Shown here piece by piece: positions 45,254 through 54,949 of a stretch of 64,000 nucleotides of DNA. This DNA is from an uncultured Pelagibacteraceae bacterium (GTDB lineage Bacteria > Pseudomonadota > Alphaproteobacteria > Pelagibacterales > Pelagibacteraceae), in contig CABXTN010000001.1 of NCBI GenBank assembly GCA_902515185.1, positions 1 to 64,000 on the forward strand. Reading direction: 5' to 3'. A program made the position numbers and the translations under genes. Under the pieces are notes generated by a model, which worked only from the letters and a program-made list of their open reading frames with translations, had not been told where the DNA came from and searched no databases. Each line of letters opens with the position of its first letter. Position 1 is the first letter of the stretch.

Positions 45254-45445
45254 TTACTTGCTATGTGGAGGAAGTTTTTTCTCTACAAACACTTCGTGTT
45301 TTCTTGTGCTTGGATTGTATTTTTTTGCTTTTAACTTTATTTTAGCTTTCTCACCACCTGCAGGTTTTTTTACATAATAAAAGTAAGGACTATCAGGCTT
45401 GGATTCTGGAACTAGTCTAACTTTAATATGTGTTTTTTTAGCCAT
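45254..45445 (-). CDS. rpmG: 50S ribosomal protein L33
   Basis: Encodes 63 aa. 'MAKKTHIKVRLVPESKPDSP' with 'YFYYVKKPAGGEKAKIKLKA' and 'KYNPSTRKHEVFVEKKL' matches L33, of the zinc-free type without CxxC. The stop of the merR-like gene and this ATG share one base, so translation is coupled. Confidence 0.93.
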   Translation of the reverse strand: MAKKTHIKVRLVPESKPDSPYFYYVKKPAGGEKAKIKLKAKKYNPSTRKHEVFVEKKLPPHSK

Positions 45446-45822
45446 TATTTAATTTTTTTTAAATTTTTTAACAAACTAGAAATTTTATGTAATTTAAACT
45501 TTAAATTAATTTCAGCGCTACTTATAGTTTTATTATTAGTTTCGTCAAGATCTAATGAAGCTTCTCTCTTAAGGATTTTTTTAGCACCTTCTATTTTTAA
45601 ACCTTGATCTTTAAGTAAAAACTTAATTTTTTTGAGCATATCAATTGATTTTTCATCGTAATATCGTCTTTTGGAATTAAAAAATTTTGGTTTTATTTGC
45701 TTAAATTCTTTTTCCCAAAATCTTATCGTGTGAGTATTTAACTTGCCACTTTTGCTGTCTTTTAGATTTAAAATTTCTGCAACTTCACTGATTGATTTAT
45801 ATGCCTTATTAAGTTTATTCAT
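45445..45822 (-). CDS. MerR-family transcriptional regulator
   Basis: Encodes 125 aa. The winged helix-turn-helix is 'YKSISEVAEILNLKDSKSGK' and 'LNTHTIRFWEKEFKQIKPKF', followed by the MerR wing 'RRYYDEKSIDMLKKIKFLLK' and a coiled-coil helix. No effector-binding domain or Cys cluster. This orphan type downstream of ihfA is conserved in many alphaproteobacteria; its targets are unknown. It overlaps ihfA by 8 bases. Confidence 0.92.
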   Translation of the reverse strand: MNKLNKAYKSISEVAEILNLKDSKSGKLNTHTIRFWEKEFKQIKPKFFNSKRRYYDEKSIDMLKKIKFLLKDQGLKIEGAKKILKREASLDLDETNNKTISSAEINLKFKLHKISSLLKNLKKIK

Positions 45823-46111
45823 TTAATGTGTTTATAAACTTTTTGAATTCCTTAGATGGTTTAAAAAGTACTACTTTTCTGGCTGAAATAGTCTTTTTTT
45901 CTTTAGTTTTGAAATTAATACCAATTCTACTTTTTTTATATTTTATAAAAAAAGTCCCAAAATTTGATAGTTTAATTTTTTCATATTTAATAAGATTTTC
46001 AATTATAGTCTCGAATAAATCGTCAAAAAGATTTTCTGAAATTTTTTTTGAAAAACCAATCTGCATATATACAGAATTAATAATATCTTTTTTTGTAAGA
46101 TTTATTCTCAT
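45815..46111 (-). CDS. ihfA: Integration host factor subunit alpha-like DNA-bending protein
   Basis: This 98-aa HU/IHF-fold protein has 'LTKKDIINSVYMQIGFSKKI', 'VKLSNFGTF'-type core 'IKLSNFGTFFIKYKKS', and 'ISARKVVLFKPSKEFKKFIN'. It sits in the plsX-ihfA-merR string, which supports IHF-alpha. The beta-arm tip is atypical: family members have 'GRNPKTGE', with a Pro that intercalates and kinks DNA, but here it is 'GINFKTKE' with Phe at that place (about residue 67). Bending may therefore differ. Confidence 0.9.
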   Translation of the reverse strand: MRINLTKKDIINSVYMQIGFSKKISENLFDDLFETIIENLIKYEKIKLSNFGTFFIKYKKSRIGINFKTKEKKTISARKVVLFKPSKEFKKFINTLNE

Positions 46112-47115
46112 TAGCTAATATTTTTTTTAATTTTATCAATTAAATTTCCTTTTACAATTTTTTCACAAACACTTAGTGAGTTAGAAAATCCTATATAATC
46201 TGTAGATCCATGACTTTTAATAACTGGTGTATCTAAACCAATAAATATCGCTCCATTATACAATCTAGGATCTAGTCTTTTTTTAAATTTTTTAAAGTTA
46301 AAATAATTAATTAAACCTGATATTTTTCCAATAAAATTATCTTTAAATACTTTTTTAAGTTCATCTGTTATAAAATTAGCTGTACCTTCTGCGGTCTTCA
46401 AGGCAATATTTCCAGTAAACCCATCTGAAACTATTACGTTCACTTCACCTTTCATTAAATTGTTACCCTCGATGTAACCTTTAAATTCAAAATCCTCATT
46501 TTGAATTTGATTAAGTTTTTGATAAGTTTCCTTTATTACATCATTTCCTTTTATCTCTTCAGATCCAATATTTAATAGTGCTACTTTTGCTTTATCATTT
46601 GGATAAAGAGATTTGAAAATCGATGAGCCCATTATTGCAAAATCGATTAAATTTTTGTCATTACATTCGATATTAGCCCCAAGATCTAAGACTACACTCA
46701 TACCTTTTTTATTAGGCCAAAGTGCAGATAATGCAGGCTTATCAATATTTTCTATCATTTTTAAATTTAACTTTGATATAACAAGTAATGCGCCTGTATT
46801 TCCCGCAGAAATAACAGCATCAGCTTTTTTATTTTTTACGCTCTCTATAGCTAGCCACATACTTGTGTCCTTGCCTCTTTTGGCCGCTTCTAACGGTGTA
46901 TCTGTTCCTTTAACTAAGTTCTTAGTATGTAAAATTTCATAGAATTTATTATCTAAACTTTTTGTAATAAATTTTTCAATCTTTTCCTTATCACCAAAAA
47001 TTTTATAATATACATTATTAGTATTTTTGAAATGGTGAGTAATGCCATCAATAATTTTTTTTGGAGAACCATCACCTCCCATTGCATCTACGGCAATTGT
47101 AATCATTCGAGACAT
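46111..47115 (-). CDS. plsX: Phosphate acyltransferase PlsX
   Basis: This 334-aa enzyme makes acyl-phosphate from acyl-ACP for phospholipid synthesis. It has 'ITIAVDAMGGDGSPKKIIDG' at the N-terminus, 'ADAVISAGNTGALLVISKL', 'LDLGANIECNDKNLIDFAIM' and 'VIVSDGFTGNIALKTAEGTA', all PlsX signatures. Usually fabH follows plsX in alphaproteobacteria; here ihfA follows with a one-base overlap. rpmF lies 17 bases upstream, the classic rpmF-plsX pair. Confidence 0.96.
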   Translation of the reverse strand: MSRMITIAVDAMGGDGSPKKIIDGITHHFKNTNNVYYKIFGDKEKIEKFITKSLDNKFYEILHTKNLVKGTDTPLEAAKRGKDTSMWLAIESVKNKKADAVISAGNTGALLVISKLNLKMIENIDKPALSALWPNKKGMSVVLDLGANIECNDKNLIDFAIMGSSIFKSLYPNDKAKVALLNIGSEEIKGNDVIKETYQKLNQIQNEDFEFKGYIEGNNLMKGEVNVIVSDGFTGNIALKTAEGTANFITDELKKVFKDNFIGKISGLINYFNFKKFKKRLDPRLYNGAIFIGLDTPVIKSHGSTDYIGFSNSLSVCEKIVKGNLIDKIKKNIS

Positions 47116-47132
47116 TTTTTTAATATAAATAA

Positions 47133-47312
47133 TTATTCTTTAGGATCTAGGATTTGTCTTCCTTTATACATACCAGTTTTTTTATCAAGGTGATGAGAAA
47201 GTCTATATTCACCACTTTTTTTATCTTCAATGATATTACGTGGTGAAACACGTATATGAGATCGTCTTTTACCCGCTCTTGATCTAGTTGTTTTACGTTT
47301 AGGTACAGCCAT
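47133..47312 (-). CDS. rpmF: 50S ribosomal protein L32
   Basis: Just below the ORF-track cutoff (59 aa). It reads '[20 protein letters not shown]', then '[20 protein letters not shown]', the L32 signature without zinc-binding Cys pairs. Its position upstream of plsX is the conserved context. It starts 2 bases downstream of the bc1-chaperone gene's stop. Confidence 0.96.
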   Translation of the reverse strand: MAVPKRKTTRSRAGKRRSHIRVSPRNIIEDKKSGEYRLSHHLDKKTGMYKGRQILDPKE

Positions 47313-47314
47313 AT

Positions 47315-47788
47315 TTAAATTTCAATTTTAATTACACCTTTTGTAAACAAATTAAAAGGTTTTTTTGATAAAAAAGCTACGTATTTGTCAAAATAAATAC
47401 ACAAATTACTTAAATTACCTTCATAATTTATATAACTCTTCAAAGTATCCTCTTTTTCATTAGAGGAAAAGCTTTCCCATATTTCTATTTTTTCTAACAT
47501 TGAATGAAATACATTAAGGTAATCCTTCATTTTTTTATTTATTGAAGCGTCACCATATCCAATTTCCCTTATACTTAATTCTAGTTGCTTAAATATATAA
47601 TCATAAAGATCTTGCATTTTTTTTTTATCAATTTCACTTTTATAATTTTTAATAAAAAAACCCAAATGAAACAGTAAAATTGTGAGTCTATGTGAAAATG
47701 TATCATTTTTAGTAAAAATACTAAAAATATTTTTATTTCTAGAGAAATAGACCAAATTGTTATAAATATTAATATATTCTTTGTTCAT
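47315..47788 (-). CDS. Ubiquinol-cytochrome c chaperone family protein
   Basis: I set the start at ATG 47788 ('[20 protein letters not shown]', 157 aa); the track's ATG at 47815 adds nine residues and is possible. '[20 protein letters not shown]', '[20 protein letters not shown]' and '[16 protein letters not shown]' match the CBP3/UQCC1 family, which aids cytochrome bc1 assembly in mitochondria and alphaproteobacteria. It precedes rpmF-plsX, a context I recall as conserved in alphaproteobacteria, and its start codon overlaps that of divergent bamE. Confidence 0.88.
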   Translation of the reverse strand: MNKEYINIYNNLVYFSRNKNIFSIFTKNDTFSHRLTILLFHLGFFIKNYKSEIDKKKMQDLYDYIFKQLELSIREIGYGDASINKKMKDYLNVFHSMLEKIEIWESFSSNEKEDTLKSYINYEGNLSNLCIYFDKYVAFLSKKPFNLFTKGVIKIEI

Positions 47789-48245
47789 GAAAAAACTTTT
47801 ATTATTTATATTCATATTTATTTTAAGTTGTTCAACTAATAAAGTAGTAAAACATCACGGGGTTCATTTTTTGGACAAAAAACATAAAAAGTTGGTAATA
47901 AACGACACTAATATTAATGACATAATCACATTACTTGGTGAACCATCTACAAAAAGCTCCTTCGATAATGATGTCTGGATTTATATAGAAAGAAAGATTT
48001 CAACAGGTTCTATATTTAAACTTGGCAAAGAGCAGCTAATAGTTAATAACGTTTTAGTACTTGAACTAAATCAAATGGGACTACTCGCCTCCAAAGATTT
48101 CTATAACAAAGACACTATGAACAATATAAAATTTGTAGAAAATTCTACTGGATCTGTTTATAGCAAGAGATCTTTTGTTTATGATTTCTTATCTAGTATG
48201 AGACAAAAAATTAATGATCCTATGCGTAAAAAGGACAAAGATTAA
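47787..48245 (+). CDS. bamE: BamE/OmlA-type outer membrane lipoprotein
   Basis: I use the ATG at 47787, not the track's TTG at 47781, giving 152 aa. Signal peptide '[15 protein letters not shown]' ends in a lipobox (Cys15). The SmpA/OmlA fold shows '[20 protein letters not shown]' and '[18 protein letters not shown]'. BamE stabilises the BAM complex that inserts outer-membrane beta-barrels. It overlaps the convergent hppA gene by 4 bases. Confidence 0.9.
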   Translation: MKKLLLFIFIFILSCSTNKVVKHHGVHFLDKKHKKLVINDTNINDIITLLGEPSTKSSFDNDVWIYIERKISTGSIFKLGKEQLIVNNVLVLELNQMGLLASKDFYNKDTMNNIKFVENSTGSVYSKRSFVYDFLSSMRQKINDPMRKKDKD

Positions 48246-50347
48246 CCTGCTATAACTGCCAGTAACAATAGTGCAACAATATTAGTAATTTTTATCATTG
48301 GGTTTACAGCTGGTCCCGCAGTATCTTTGTATGGATCGCCAACAGTATCACCTGTGACAGCAGCTTTGTGCGCTTCAGATCCTTTACCACCATGATTACC
48401 ATCCTCAATATACTTTTTGGCATTATCCCAAGCTCCACCACCAGCTGTCATTGATACAGCAACAAATAAGCCAGTAATAATTACACCAAGAAGCATAGCT
48501 CCAACAGATGCTAGTGCTGCTACTTGACCACCGATTGAATATATAATGAAGTATAAAACTATAGGTGATAAAACAGGCAACAATGAGGGTATTATCATTT
48601 CTTTAATTGCTGCTACAGTTAATAAATCAACTAATTTAGCATAATCAGGTTTTTGTTTTCTTTTCATTATTCCAGGAAATTTTTTAAATTGTCGTCTAAC
48701 TTCAATAACTACTGCTCCACCTGCCCTACCAACTGCTTGCATGCCCATAGAGCCAAATAAATATGGAAGCATACCTCCAATTAGCAAACCAACAACAACA
48801 TAAGGATTTGATAAGTCAAATGTAACTACTATACCTTCTAAATTAGAGCCTACCTCCTTAGAAAAATGTTTTATGTCTTCTGTGTAAGCCGCGAAAAGAA
48901 CAAGAGCACCTAATCCCGCTGAACCTATTGCATAGCCTTTTGTTACAGCTTTAGTTGTATTGCCTACTGCATCTAATGCGTCTGTTGTTTTTCTAACATT
49001 GTTAGGAAGTTTTGACATTTCAGCGATACCTCCGGCGTTATCAGTGACTGGACCATAAGCATCTAATGCTACAACCATTCCAGCTAAAGCCAACATTGTT
49101 GTCACAGCAATGGCAATTCCAAATAAGCCAGCGATATAATTTGTTAATAATATACCGGCTACAATAATTAAAGCAGGTATTGCTGTTGCTTCTAAAGAAA
49201 CAGCTAAACCTTGAATCACATTAGTTCCATGACCCGTTGTTGAAGACATAGCAACACTTCTTACAGGTCTATAATTAGTCCCAGTATAATATTCTGTAAC
49301 CCAAATAAGTAAACCTGTAATAACAAGTCCTATCACTCCACAATAATAGAGACTTTTGCCGTTAAAAAGAGTTCCGTTTACATTAAACTCAGTTGCAAAA
49401 CCTATAACGTAATCAGTCAAAGGATATAATAATATTAATGATGAAATTGCTGTTGCAACAAAACCTTTATATAATGCAGCCATTATATTCTTGCTGTTCC
49501 CTAGTCTTACAAAAAAAGTACCTAGTATAGATGTTAAAATACAAACCCCACCAATTGTTAAAGGGTAAATCATCATAGTTAGATCATTAACAAAAAATAT
49601 TGAAGAAAGAACCATTGTGGCAACTATAGTTACTGCGTATGTTTCAAACAAGTCTGCAGCCATACCAGCACAATCTCCCACATTGTCTCCAACATTATCT
49701 GCTATAACAGCAGGATTACGTGGATCATCTTCTGGTATTCCAGCCTCAACTTTTCCAACTAAATCAGCACCAACGTCAGCACCCTTGGTAAAAATACCTC
49801 CACCAAGTCTTGCAAAAATTGAAATTAAAGACGCACCGAAACCTAAGGCTACTAAAGCATTCACAATCTCTCTCTCGTCAATACCAAATTTAAGTAATAA
49901 ATAATAATATACAGCTATTGATAAAAGTGCTAAACCAGCAACAAGCATACCTGTAACAGCACCAGATTTGAATGCCACTGATAGGCCTTGTGATAATCCT
50001 TTTCGAGAAGCTTCTGCTGTTCTTACATTAGCTTCTACAGATACAAGCATACCAACATAACCTGCTATTCCAGAGAGTGCCGCTCCAATTAAATAACCTA
50101 AGCCTACTAAAATACTAAAAGCGTAACTAATAATAACTAGAACAACAACACCTACAATCGCTATTGTTTTATATTGTCGATTTAAATAAGCCTTAGCACC
50201 AATTTGAATTGCAGATGCAATTTCTCTCATTTTATCATTTCCAGAACTAGCATTTAAAATTTGTTTTCCAGTAAAGTAACCATAAACTATTGAAAGTAAG
50301 CCTGCTAAAATTGTGTATGATAAAATTGTTTCTACTGATGCATTCAT
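48242..50347 (-). CDS. hppA: K+-independent membrane-bound proton-translocating pyrophosphatase
   Basis: This 701-aa protein has about 16 helices. The catalytic signature '[20 protein letters not shown]' (DVGADLVGK) and '[20 protein letters not shown]' bind Mg-pyrophosphate, and '[19 protein letters not shown]' closes the site. The diagnostic segment '[19 protein letters not shown]' has Lys after NTT, the mark of K+-independent enzymes. It pumps protons using pyrophosphate, saving ATP in a lean oligotroph. A 79-base gap to thiL probably holds its promoter. Confidence 0.97.
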   Translation of the reverse strand: MNASVETILSYTILAGLLSIVYGYFTGKQILNASSGNDKMREIASAIQIGAKAYLNRQYKTIAIVGVVVLVIISYAFSILVGLGYLIGAALSGIAGYVGMLVSVEANVRTAEASRKGLSQGLSVAFKSGAVTGMLVAGLALLSIAVYYYLLLKFGIDEREIVNALVALGFGASLISIFARLGGGIFTKGADVGADLVGKVEAGIPEDDPRNPAVIADNVGDNVGDCAGMAADLFETYAVTIVATMVLSSIFFVNDLTMMIYPLTIGGVCILTSILGTFFVRLGNSKNIMAALYKGFVATAISSLILLYPLTDYVIGFATEFNVNGTLFNGKSLYYCGVIGLVITGLLIWVTEYYTGTNYRPVRSVAMSSTTGHGTNVIQGLAVSLEATAIPALIIVAGILLTNYIAGLFGIAIAVTTMLALAGMVVALDAYGPVTDNAGGIAEMSKLPNNVRKTTDALDAVGNTTKAVTKGYAIGSAGLGALVLFAAYTEDIKHFSKEVGSNLEGIVVTFDLSNPYVVVGLLIGGMLPYLFGSMGMQAVGRAGGAVVIEVRRQFKKFPGIMKRKQKPDYAKLVDLLTVAAIKEMIIPSLLPVLSPIVLYFIIYSIGGQVAALASVGAMLLGVIITGLFVAVSMTAGGGAWDNAKKYIEDGNHGGKGSEAHKAAVTGDTVGDPYKDTAGPAVNPMIKITNIVALLLLAVIAG

Positions 50348-50426
50348 TATAAATTCCTAGGTTAATTAGTTATTATTAAAAATCGCACAATACAAAAAAG
50401 CATATAAAAGGCAATGTTTAACTTGA

Positions 50427-51383
50427 TTAAAAATTATGAAAATATCCTTTATTTTTGAGGAATATTTGCCTTCTACTGTCGTCTAAAATTATAGACCTAT
50501 CTTTGCCCTTAAGGATTTTCCCAATTTTTGTTATTCGAATCTTGTTCTTAACTGAATAGTTACTTATTACTTTTTCTTTCGATTTTGGAGCTGTAAATAA
50601 TATCTGATAATCATCGCCCTTCGATATAAAATCAATTTTTTTTAATTTTTTTATAGCTATTAATTTCATTAAAAAATTCGATATAGGTATATTCCTTAAT
50701 GAAATTTTATATGAATGGTTCTGATTGTTAATTAATTTATCTAAATCTGCAAAGAGGCCATCGGATATATCAATTGAGGATGAAGCAAAACTAGATAGTT
50801 TTTTTATTAATTTAAATTGTATATCAGGTGTATAATAGCTATTGACAAAATAATTACTAATATTTTTATTAATCTTAAGTTTATTTTTTAAAAGACATAG
50901 TCCTACATAGCTATCGCCAATATTTCCAGTAACATATATATCATCGTTGACATTCGACTTATTACGAAAAACTATTTTGTTTGAATAACCAAGTGAAGTA
51001 ATAGAGAAAGTTAAATTTTTAGATTTAACAGTATCACCTCCTCCAACAAGAATCTTGTAAGTACTTTGTTCTTTTTTGATCGAATTATATATTTTCTTTA
51101 GATTTTTTTTAGAAAAATGTTTCTTATTACCAGACGCGCAAATAAAAATAAATTTAGGGTTAACTCCTTTACATACAATGTCTGAAATAGAAGATCTAAT
51201 GATTTTTCTTATAACCAAATCAGGTTTCTTAAAATTTAGAAAGTGAATTTTTTCAACATAAGTATCGACAGATAATACTAACTTATTACTTTTATCAAAA
51301 AAAACATCATCATTAAGATTTAATGAGGATTTATTATTATTTAACTTGCTAAAATATTTATTAATTATATCGAACTCATTCAT
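50427..51383 (-). CDS. thiL: Thiamine-monophosphate kinase
   Basis: Encodes 318 aa. 'MNEFDIINKYFSKL' and 'NLNDDVFFDKSNKLVLSVDT' (metal-binding Asp pair) begin the fold. 'ILVGGGDTVKSKNLTFSITS', 'YVTGNIGDSYVGLCLL' and 'SIDISDGLFADLDKLI' follow. It phosphorylates thiamine-P to thiamine-PP. It is the last gene of the nrdR-rib-nusB-thiL string, overlapping nusB by 8 bases. More Lys/Asn-rich than typical ThiL, like its neighbours. Confidence 0.94.
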   Translation of the reverse strand: MNEFDIINKYFSKLNNNKSSLNLNDDVFFDKSNKLVLSVDTYVEKIHFLNFKKPDLVIRKIIRSSISDIVCKGVNPKFIFICASGNKKHFSKKNLKKIYNSIKKEQSTYKILVGGGDTVKSKNLTFSITSLGYSNKIVFRNKSNVNDDIYVTGNIGDSYVGLCLLKNKLKINKNISNYFVNSYYTPDIQFKLIKKLSSFASSSIDISDGLFADLDKLINNQNHSYKISLRNIPISNFLMKLIAIKKLKKIDFISKGDDYQILFTAPKSKEKVISNYSVKNKIRITKIGKILKGKDRSIILDDSRRQIFLKNKGYFHNF

Positions 51384-51777
51384 TGATAGTTCTGATTTTT
51401 TTGGAAATTTTATCTAATAAAGCATTTAAATATTTGGTTTGTGGATCATCCAAAAAAAAATTTGAAGCGTTTAAGTATTCTTTAATAATTATTTTTCTTG
51501 GTGTTTTTGGCATATACATAAATTCATATACAGCACTTTTAATAATTGTTTGGAATACTTTATCTACTTTTCTCAGATCAGTATTTTCAAGTGAATGATT
51601 AATTTCTTCAAAAAGTACTTCTTGCCTTTCTACTGCTCCTAAAACAACGTCTTTTATAAATTTTTTAAATCTATGTTTAGGAAATATAATTTCTTCATCT
51701 TTATTAAATAATTTACCATATAATTTTTGAATAATAATAACTCTGGGGTTATTTTTTGGTGAAAAAAAAACTTTCAT
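51376..51777 (-). CDS. nusB: Transcription antitermination factor NusB
   Basis: This 133-aa helical protein has the recognisable NusB C-terminal half: 'FQTIIKSAVYEFMYMPKTPR' and 'KIIIKEYLNASNFFLDDPQT' followed by 'KYLNALLDKISKKI'. The N-terminal 'RVIIIQKLYGKLFNKDEE' fits the first helices. With NusE it binds boxA and supports rRNA antitermination. The ribH-nusB-thiL order is a standard alphaproteobacterial string. It overlaps ribH by 4 bases. Confidence 0.92.
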   Translation of the reverse strand: MKVFFSPKNNPRVIIIQKLYGKLFNKDEEIIFPKHRFKKFIKDVVLGAVERQEVLFEEINHSLENTDLRKVDKVFQTIIKSAVYEFMYMPKTPRKIIIKEYLNASNFFLDDPQTKYLNALLDKISKKIRTINE

Positions 51778-52166
51778 TTCTTTTGTGATAAAATAGATAT
51801 AACAGCTAGAGCAGCTTCTTTACCTTTTTGACCTCTAGCATTTGCTTGATCTTTATTAAGGCAAGTTATTATCCCGTTTCCGACGGGTTTTTTAGTATCG
51901 ATACTAACTTTCATTATTGCATCTGTAGCTGATGAAGAGATAAAATCAAAATGAGGTGTTTCACCTTTTATTACACAACCAAGCGCAATAGCTCCATCAT
52001 ATTTTTTTATATTTTTAATTATTGTAACTGGAATTTCAAAAACACCCGGGACTTCTATAATTTTTACTTTTGAGAGTTTTTTAAGTTCGTTCAAAGACGA
52101 ATTTAAAAGTTCTTTAGAAATATCTTTATAATAATTTGCTACAACAATTAATATTTTTTTTTTCAT
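51774..52166 (-). CDS. ribH: 6,7-dimethyl-8-ribityllumazine synthase
   Basis: This 130-aa subunit has 'KILIVVANYYKDISKELLNS', 'VKIIEVPGVFEIPVTI', 'GAIALGCVIKGETPHFDFIS' (substrate-binding, with catalytic His) and 'PVGNGIITCLNKDQANAR'. It condenses the pyrimidinedione with 3,4-dihydroxy-2-butanone-4-P to form lumazine. It is slightly short at the N-terminus compared with many homologues but complete in motifs. Confidence 0.96.
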   Translation of the reverse strand: MKKKILIVVANYYKDISKELLNSSLNELKKLSKVKIIEVPGVFEIPVTIIKNIKKYDGAIALGCVIKGETPHFDFISSSATDAIMKVSIDTKKPVGNGIITCLNKDQANARGQKGKEAALAVISILSQKK

Positions 52167-53269
52167 TTTAAAATTTCCTGCTTTGTTATCTTGATACCAT
52201 AACCTTCAAGACCAACAACCTTCTTTCTGGATTTTGTTACCAATACCATATTCTTTATATGAAGTGACTTAATAATTTGAGCACCAATCCCATAGTTTTT
52301 TATCAGTTTATCCTGACCTTTTTTATAGAAATCATCACTTTTATACTGTCTTAATGTTTGAGTAACAGATTTTAAATTTGGATCTCTTATAAAAATTAAT
52401 ACACAATTTGAAAATTTTTCAAAATATTTAATTGTTCTATTAAATGAATTTGGAATATTTTGATTAATTAAATAATTCTCTACAACATTAGAGGAAATTA
52501 CTCTCAATCTAGGGGTGATTTTTTTTGTTAAGTTTCCTTTAATTAAAGCAAAATGTTCAGAACCATCTATTATATTTTCAAAGATTTTAATTTTGTAGGA
52601 TTGATTGCCAACAATAATTTTGGATGTTTTTTTTAATTTGATAAGTTTTTCTTTCTTAAGTCTATAAGCAATTAGATCCTCAATTTTAGCAATCATAAGT
52701 TTATGTTTATCCGCAAATTTAAAAAGATCTTGACCTTTAGCCATAGTACCGTCTTCATTCATTATTTCACATATAACTGCTGAAGGATTTTTTTTTGCTA
52801 GTTTTGAAATATCAATTGATGCCTCCGTATGTCCAGCTCTTACTAAAACCCCACCCTCTTTAGCAATTATTGGGAAAACATGTCCGGGGGAAACTATATC
52901 ATTTTTTTTTACATTTCTTTTTGTCGCAATTCTAATTGTACGCGCTCTATCTTTCGCTGAAATACCTGTGGTTATGCCTTTCTTTGCTTCTATTGAAATT
53001 GTAAATGCAGTTTGGTTTCTTGATTGATTAATTGGTGCCATATAATTTAAATTCAATTTTTTGGCCTGCGCATTATTTAATGTTAGACAAATTAATCCCC
53101 TACCATTTTTTGCCATGAAGTTTATTTTTTTTTGATCAACATCTGAAGCACAAAAAACGAGATCTCCTTCATTTTCACGGTTTTCGTCATCAACTAAAAT
53201 ATACATACCACCTCTTTTAGCTATACGAACTATAGATTCAATTTTTGAGTATCTAATTTTTTTTAACAT
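52163..53269 (-). CDS. ribB: 3,4-dihydroxy-2-butanone-4-phosphate synthase with degenerate GTP cyclohydrolase II-like domain (RibBX)
   Basis: Encodes 368 aa. Residues 1-205 are a full RibB domain: 'ILVDDENRENEGDLVFCASD', 'RTIRIATKRNVKKNDIVSPG' and 'HVFPIIAKEGGVLVRAGHTE'. The C-terminal half aligns in layout with RibA ('GSEHFALIKGNLTKK') but lacks the GDxxGSxRCDCG segment and its zinc Cys. It still has 'QDLFKFADKHKL' as linker and 'YGIGAQIIKSLHIKNMVLVT' near the end. Only the DHBP synthase activity is supported. It overlaps ribE by 17 bases. Confidence 0.93.
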   Translation of the reverse strand: MLKKIRYSKIESIVRIAKRGGMYILVDDENRENEGDLVFCASDVDQKKINFMAKNGRGLICLTLNNAQAKKLNLNYMAPINQSRNQTAFTISIEAKKGITTGISAKDRARTIRIATKRNVKKNDIVSPGHVFPIIAKEGGVLVRAGHTEASIDISKLAKKNPSAVICEIMNEDGTMAKGQDLFKFADKHKLMIAKIEDLIAYRLKKEKLIKLKKTSKIIVGNQSYKIKIFENIIDGSEHFALIKGNLTKKITPRLRVISSNVVENYLINQNIPNSFNRTIKYFEKFSNCVLIFIRDPNLKSVTQTLRQYKSDDFYKKGQDKLIKNYGIGAQIIKSLHIKNMVLVTKSRKKVVGLEGYGIKITKQEILK

Positions 53270-53843
53270 ACCTCTTTACATATTTTGATAAAATATCTAT
53301 TTCAATATTAACTTTATCCTTTATTTTAAGTTTACTTAAATTTGTAAGTTTTAATGTGTGTGGTATCACCCATATTTGAAAACCTTTTTTGGTTACTTTT
53401 GATATTGTGAGAGAAACTCCATTAATTAATATTGAGGCTTTTTCAATTAAATCCTTTTTAAACTTATTTTGTATGCCTATATCAAATACGATTGATTTTT
53501 GTGATTTAACAATACTATTAACAACACCAACTGTATCTACATGTCCTTGACATATATGACCTGATATATTTTGACCATATTTCATAGGCAATTCAAGATT
53601 TATAATATCATTTTTTTTTATATCACTAAACTTTGATCTTTTAATTGTCTCATTAGATAAATAAAATTCTTTAATATTTTTTTTTATAGAAACTAAAGTT
53701 AAGCAAACACCGTCACAAGATATAGATATACCTAAGTCCTTTTTATTTACTTTAATTGATGACTTAACAAAAAGATTAAGACCTTTACTGTACTTTACAA
53801 TATTTTGAACTACTCCTTTATTAAATATAATTCCATTAAACAT
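53253..53843 (-). CDS. ribE: Riboflavin synthase alpha chain
   Basis: This 196-aa protein has two lumazine-binding repeats. The first holds 'MFNGIIFNKGVVQNIVKYSK' and 'LGISISCDGVCLTLVSIKKN', the second 'SGHICQGHVDTVGVVNSIVK' and 'ASILINGVSLTISKVTKKGF'. The usual start is MFTGI(I/V); here MFNGI. It dismutates two lumazines to riboflavin. Located between ribD (2-base gap) and ribBX. Confidence 0.96.
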   Translation of the reverse strand: MFNGIIFNKGVVQNIVKYSKGLNLFVKSSIKVNKKDLGISISCDGVCLTLVSIKKNIKEFYLSNETIKRSKFSDIKKNDIINLELPMKYGQNISGHICQGHVDTVGVVNSIVKSQKSIVFDIGIQNKFKKDLIEKASILINGVSLTISKVTKKGFQIWVIPHTLKLTNLSKLKIKDKVNIEIDILSKYVKRYVKKN

Positions 53844-53845
53844 AA

Positions 53846-54949
53846 TTAAATAAACTTAATAATTTTATCTTTATTAGAGAAAGTGTCTAATACTTTTTTA
53901 CTTTTAAATTTTTTACCAAGAGTAACCAAAATATTTGAAATTTTAATTAATCCACTAGATTTTAAGGTTTTGTTACTTTTAAATAAATAAAACTGATTAA
54001 AATAATTTTTATCTAAAAATAATTTTGTAAGTGATCTTCCACCTTCAACTAATAAATTATAAACATTTTTCTTATAAATAGTCTTAAGAATTTTTAGGAG
54101 ACTTAGCGAACCATCATTATCAAGTGAAATTTTCATAAGGTTTACACCCATTTTTTTCAGATGTTTAATTTTTTTAGCCTCAGTAGAACCATGAAAAATA
54201 TAAGTATTTTTTCGGTTTACAGAATTTATTACATGCTTGGAGTGTTTAATACTTAGATTTTTATCTATAATAAAAATTTTAGGTGAGTATTTCTCTAAAC
54301 CATTTAATCTGCAATTTAACTTTGGATTATCTTCATTTATAGTTTTATGGGAAATTAAAATTCCATCATTTTTATATCTAAGTAAATGGCCAACATTTAG
54401 TGATGTATCATCAGATATATATCTTTTTTTTTTAGATTTAATATAATTATCTTTAGAACAAGCAATTTTACCTGTTATGTAAGGTAATTTGTATTTTCGG
54501 TTAAAAATATAACTTTTATAAAATTTATTAACTTCATTTTTAAGAATTCCTTTTTTAACTAAGATACCTTTATTTTTTAGAATTTTATGTGCTTGCTTTG
54601 AAGTTCTATGATCAATATCAGTAATTGAAAAAATTACTTTTTTTATTTTTGACTTAATTAATAAACTTGAGCAAGGATTTGTTTTACCTTTATGTGTGCA
54701 AGGTTCCATTGTTATATAGGCAGTTGAGCCATTTGGACTAACAACAGAATTTTTTACTGCATTATATTCAGCATGAGGGCGACCATTTATGGATGTCACG
54801 CCTGTTGATATAATTTGATTGTTTTTAACTAGCACACAACCAACAGAGGGATTTTCCTTAGTTAATCCATGGTTTTCTTTTGCTAGCGCTAAAGCTAAAC
54901 CCATATAATAATTGTCAGAAGTAATTATATTATCTTTTTTTGAAGACAT
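53846..54949 (-). CDS. ribD: Bifunctional diaminohydroxyphosphoribosylaminopyrimidine deaminase / reductase
   Basis: Encodes 367 aa. The zinc deaminase domain has '[20 protein letters not shown]' (HAE) and '[20 protein letters not shown]' (PCxxxGxxxPC). The reductase domain contains '[16 protein letters not shown]', '[20 protein letters not shown]' and '[15 protein letters not shown]'. It carries out two consecutive steps of riboflavin synthesis. The start overlaps nrdR by 20 bases; the internal Met16 ('[13 protein letters not shown]') is an alternative start with no overlap. Confidence 0.95.
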   Translation of the reverse strand: MSSKKDNIITSDNYYMGLALALAKENHGLTKENPSVGCVLVKNNQIISTGVTSINGRPHAEYNAVKNSVVSPNGSTAYITMEPCTHKGKTNPCSSLLIKSKIKKVIFSITDIDHRTSKQAHKILKNKGILVKKGILKNEVNKFYKSYIFNRKYKLPYITGKIACSKDNYIKSKKKRYISDDTSLNVGHLLRYKNDGILISHKTINEDNPKLNCRLNGLEKYSPKIFIIDKNLSIKHSKHVINSVNRKNTYIFHGSTEAKKIKHLKKMGVNLMKISLDNDGSLSLLKILKTIYKKNVYNLLVEGGRSLTKLFLDKNYFNQFYLFKSNKTLKSSGLIKISNILVTLGKKFKSKKVLDTFSNKDKIIKFI

